From positions 14,373,501 through 14,437,500 of the forward strand of contig CM034102.1 of NCBI GenBank assembly GCA_019914945.1: 64,000 nucleotides of DNA, in the 5' to 3' direction. Within the stretch, counting starts at the first letter, position 1; each line of letters starts with the position of its first letter. A program made the position numbers and the translations under genes. This document shows, piece by piece, positions 61,501 to 64,000 of the stretch. Origin of the DNA: Typha latifolia. Lineage: Eukaryota > Streptophyta > Magnoliopsida > Poales > Typhaceae. Under the pieces are notes generated by a model. That model was not told the DNA's origin. It did not search any database and saw nothing but the letters and a program-made list of their open reading frames with translations.

Positions 61501-63950
61501 CATCAAAGGACCACACAAAAGTCCAATCTTTTACGAGCACATAATTATATCACAAGAGCAAACAAAACATACCCAGAACTTTCGAAGCAAACCACCTGTG
61601 CAGCAAGATGGAGACACTACCAGAAGAAACTCAAAAGCACAACAGATATGACTATTAGCCATATCTTCAAAGGGAACAAAGGGGGAGTACGAAGATGAAT
61701 AATATTAAAGTAAAGAGAGGGAGATAGCCAAATTGAATAATGTCAGAGACAACGGAGGGAGATTACCTGATTTCCTTTCATATGAAACAGTATGTAGTCC
61801 AAAAACAGATGTCTCAAATGATCGCTCTTGATGATAGTGATGCGAATCTTTTACAATAGCTTCAGAAAAACCAAGAGCTTCCAGAGGAACAACCACAGCT
61901 GCTATGTTGTCTGTTGTGCCTCTTTGAAAGGCAGTTTTTACTATAGATTCAGCAAAACTGTTTGTTATGGTCTGAAGGGACGGCGAATTTTCACTCATTC
62001 TATGTTTCTCATGCAACAAGAGATCGCAGACCTCTTGAGTAGTCATCTTCTCAAAGACTCCATCAGATGCAGCAACAAGATAACTATCATTTCTTGACAA
62101 AGCTTGCCAATCAGTCAATTCAGGAGTGGATATTACACCATAACTAGAACAACCAAAAGTGGAAAGAAAATTAGAGGATAATCTTAAATGCTCAAGCCTT
62201 TAGGACTTCTAACCTATGACTTACTGCTCAAATTAATTGATCCACTTAAAATAAATGTTATAATTCAGTGCTAAATACTGTGAATGTTCTGCAAAATTGT
62301 TAAGATAAGTAATCTCCTATTGTTAGATGCTTCGTACAGACTTGGACAATCTGACTTTTTGAGTTTCTGTCATGTTTAGACAAATTTAGATTCTATTATC
62401 ACAATGGAATTCGCTAATCAAAGCTTAGAAGCTTCAGTATGGTTTTCTTATGGACTAGAGTTTGTAACAAAATTTTTGTTACTTCTGTTTGGTACCATTG
62501 GTTCATATATCCTACATCTAATCACTTTTACTTCTGTGCTTGTTAAAATTCATGTAATAATCATAGAGGAAGGCACCATACTGACACTGAAAATAAACAT
62601 GTTGACTTACTCTCAGGAAAGGGAAAGAAAAAAAAATCAAACTAAACAACACCAGACTAGAATCTTACCGTTTATAAGGCACATCACCGATCGCCCGAGA
62701 TAAAGCTAGCTCACCGTTGACTCGAACAACACCAGCCCACTCAAGAACATAGCCTCCGGCAGCTTCAACTCGGCTTTTTTCATCTTCTCTATCAGGGTGA
62801 TGGTCCTCTGTCAGTTCCTTCACATGATATGTCAGTCCATCATAGTTTGCTAATTCGTAGTCCCCAGATTCATCATCAGAAAATATAGAAGCTTTCTTTC
62901 TTCTTCTTCTTCTTCTTCTCTTCATCACTGACCATTTACCTGCACACATATTTTATAGTAACTCTTCCTTAAACCATTTAAGTAGAAGAATTGCACATAA
63001 AACACTTCGCTGAAATTATTCACAAATCAGAAGGGAGTCATAATGGAGATTTTAATGTTCTTTAGTGGAAGATTACAGAACCTAAGATTCCTCTTCAAGA
63101 ATATCTGCTAATTATAAGCTAGAGGAGTCATAAAGGATATCACATATTGTGTGTGGGTTTCCTATGAAAGTTATTACTAGATGAGTCCCCTTAATAGTCA
63201 ACAGTCTCACTTACTAGGAAGGACAGAGACAAAAGGACAGAGACAATAACAGATGGAAGACGTTGTACTTTTATTTGCTTTCTTAAGCTGATCCGTTCCA
63301 TCTTACTTATTTAGAAGCATATATTGAGTTATTTCATGAAGACTGATTGGACTGCTCACCTTAAGTTACACTTTGCCTGTGTTAAACTACTTAATAGAAG
63401 AGTACTTACAAATGAGTTAACATCGACAAAGAACATAAATTATTAAGTAATCCAATTTTTTCCCTCCTCTAAATAGAACTATAAATATCAAGACTTGACA
63501 GTGTCCACAAGGACATAATAAACAGTGCAGCCCCTAAGCTTAATTAGATATTCACAGTTTCACAAATAAAGTACATTTTACTGTTCTCCCAGAATGACAA
63601 TCCGCGAGTGATTATGGGCAATAATTCAATACATGAGGTAATTCATAGAGCTTTTCCACTGGTGCTACTTTTGAAAGTATTCACTCCAGCTATTTAGCTT
63701 CTACCTTATTTCATCTTCCAAATACACAGTAAATACCAAGGTAATGGCACAAATTATTCCCATGATGCAGAAGTAACTTCATGTTGTTAAAAAAATTAAA
63801 AATTAATTCAAAAGGCAAACCTTTTTGATCGAAATCTTCTGAGCACAAAAGAGCCTTTGAGTCACCTACATTAGCAGCTAAAATCTGACCATCAGCTATA
63901 AGGACTACAGTGGCTGTAGAACCAGATTCAAGATTGTTCAGCATTGCTTC
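46538..63950 (-). CDS. PP2C phosphatase fused to a protein kinase, PP2C51-like (partial)
   Basis: Only the C-terminal 880 residues are in the window; the start lies beyond the right edge. Exons in transcription order: 63821-63950, 62669-62939, 61767-62143, 59245-59321, 58950-59103, 57463-57652, 54454-54673, 52456-52953, 51670-51727, 51479-51566, 50609-50680, 49994-50077, 49632-49775, 48786-48867, 47013-47095, 46860-46914, 46538-46597. PP2C motifs: [58 protein letters not shown]. Kinase motifs: [74 protein letters not shown]. The kinase Lys, HRD Asp and DFG Asp are present. In Arabidopsis the matching parts are described as PP2C51 and a probable inactive kinase (At3g63340/At3g63330). Domain order is phosphatase first. 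Several introns exceed 2 kb. Splice phases fit throughout. Confidence 0.88.
54986..55013 (+). repeat. G-rich run in PP2C-kinase intron 6
   Basis: GGGGGGGGGGGG, TTGGGG and TGGGGG occur in a row on the plus strand, so the primary transcript of the gene is C-rich here. It could form a G-quadruplex in the non-template strand. It lies in intron 6 of the visible part. Confidence 0.7.
58130..58460. mobile_element. Possible Ty1-copia LTR fragment in an intron
   Basis: A TATATGAAGG box, GTTAATGAATATTTTGAG and repeated ATTCCAACAC(C/T)CCAT blocks resemble the R-U5 end of copia LTRs that are transcribed in plants. The boundaries are not clear and no target duplication or internal domain is present. It lies in intron 5 of the visible part (57653-58949) of the PP2C-kinase gene. 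Confidence 0.3.
62897..62923 (-). repeat. Coding (AGA)n microsatellite giving a poly-arginine stretch
   Basis: Within the PP2C exon 62669-62939 the minus strand reads a run of AGA codons, encoding [10 protein letters not shown]. It lies between the metal-site region and the EDHHPDRED block and looks like a nuclear localisation signal or a disordered basic loop. The reading frame stays open across it. Confidence 0.85.
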
Positions 63951-64000
63951 CTGCATATAAGTTGCATAAACTAGATAAGATAACACCTCTCTTAAATACA

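Noticed and set aside
1..64000. Functional cluster of architecture and hormone genes (LONGIFOLIA, D27, MIR167)
   Set aside because: The genes are interleaved with unrelated housekeeping genes on both strands; no shared regulatory sequence was seen, so chance neighbourhood is the simpler view.

Overview
The window is nuclear DNA of a flowering plant. Genes are split by many introns (up to 17 visible exons), intergenic DNA is AT-rich with CT/GA and AT microsatellites, and all recognisable proteins are plant families. The DMC1 N-terminus and the GC-rich first exons of the LONGIFOLIA-like gene look monocot-like; a non-grass monocot is my inference, not a proof. I rebuilt exon/intron structures by hand from splice sites and reading phase; every joined CDS stays in frame and gives a family-typical length.

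Layout: 1-4.2 kb, no firm gene (a GC-rich block, a degenerate tandem repeat, a doubtful ORF). 4.3-7.1 kb (+), LONGIFOLIA/TRM-like. 7.1-9.7 kb, intergenic, with a hAT-type and a TA-flanked MITE-like element. 9.8-12.3 kb (+), an EF-hand protein. 14.8-17.7 kb (-), beta-carotene isomerase D27, head to head with ARL5 (18.7-21.3 kb, +). 22.3-25.8 kb (+), LESV (starch). 28.6-29.6 kb (+), a calmodulin-like protein. 30.3-30.4 kb (-), a MIR167 stem-loop. 34.3-36.9 kb (+), the meiotic recombinase DMC1. 38.1-41.2 kb (-), a p24-beta cargo receptor. 43.1-45.3 kb (+), an aldo-keto reductase. 46.5 kb to beyond the right edge (-), a PP2C fused to a protein kinase (PP2C51-like), N-terminus outside the window.

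The genes do not form one pathway. Several act in plant form and reproduction (LONGIFOLIA, D27 for strigolactone, MIR167 for auxin response, DMC1 for meiosis); I read this as ordinary gene neighbourhood. I found no operon, CRISPR array, virus or novel defence system. The most interesting signals concern splicing: DMC1 carries two U12-type introns (one GT-AG, one AT-AC), and D27 and LESV each need a GC-AG intron. Others are a MIR167 gene that an ORF-based annotation would miss, two related hAT-type MITEs with 8-bp target duplications (one inside an intron of the p24 gene), and intact kinase catalytic motifs in the PP2C-kinase fusion.
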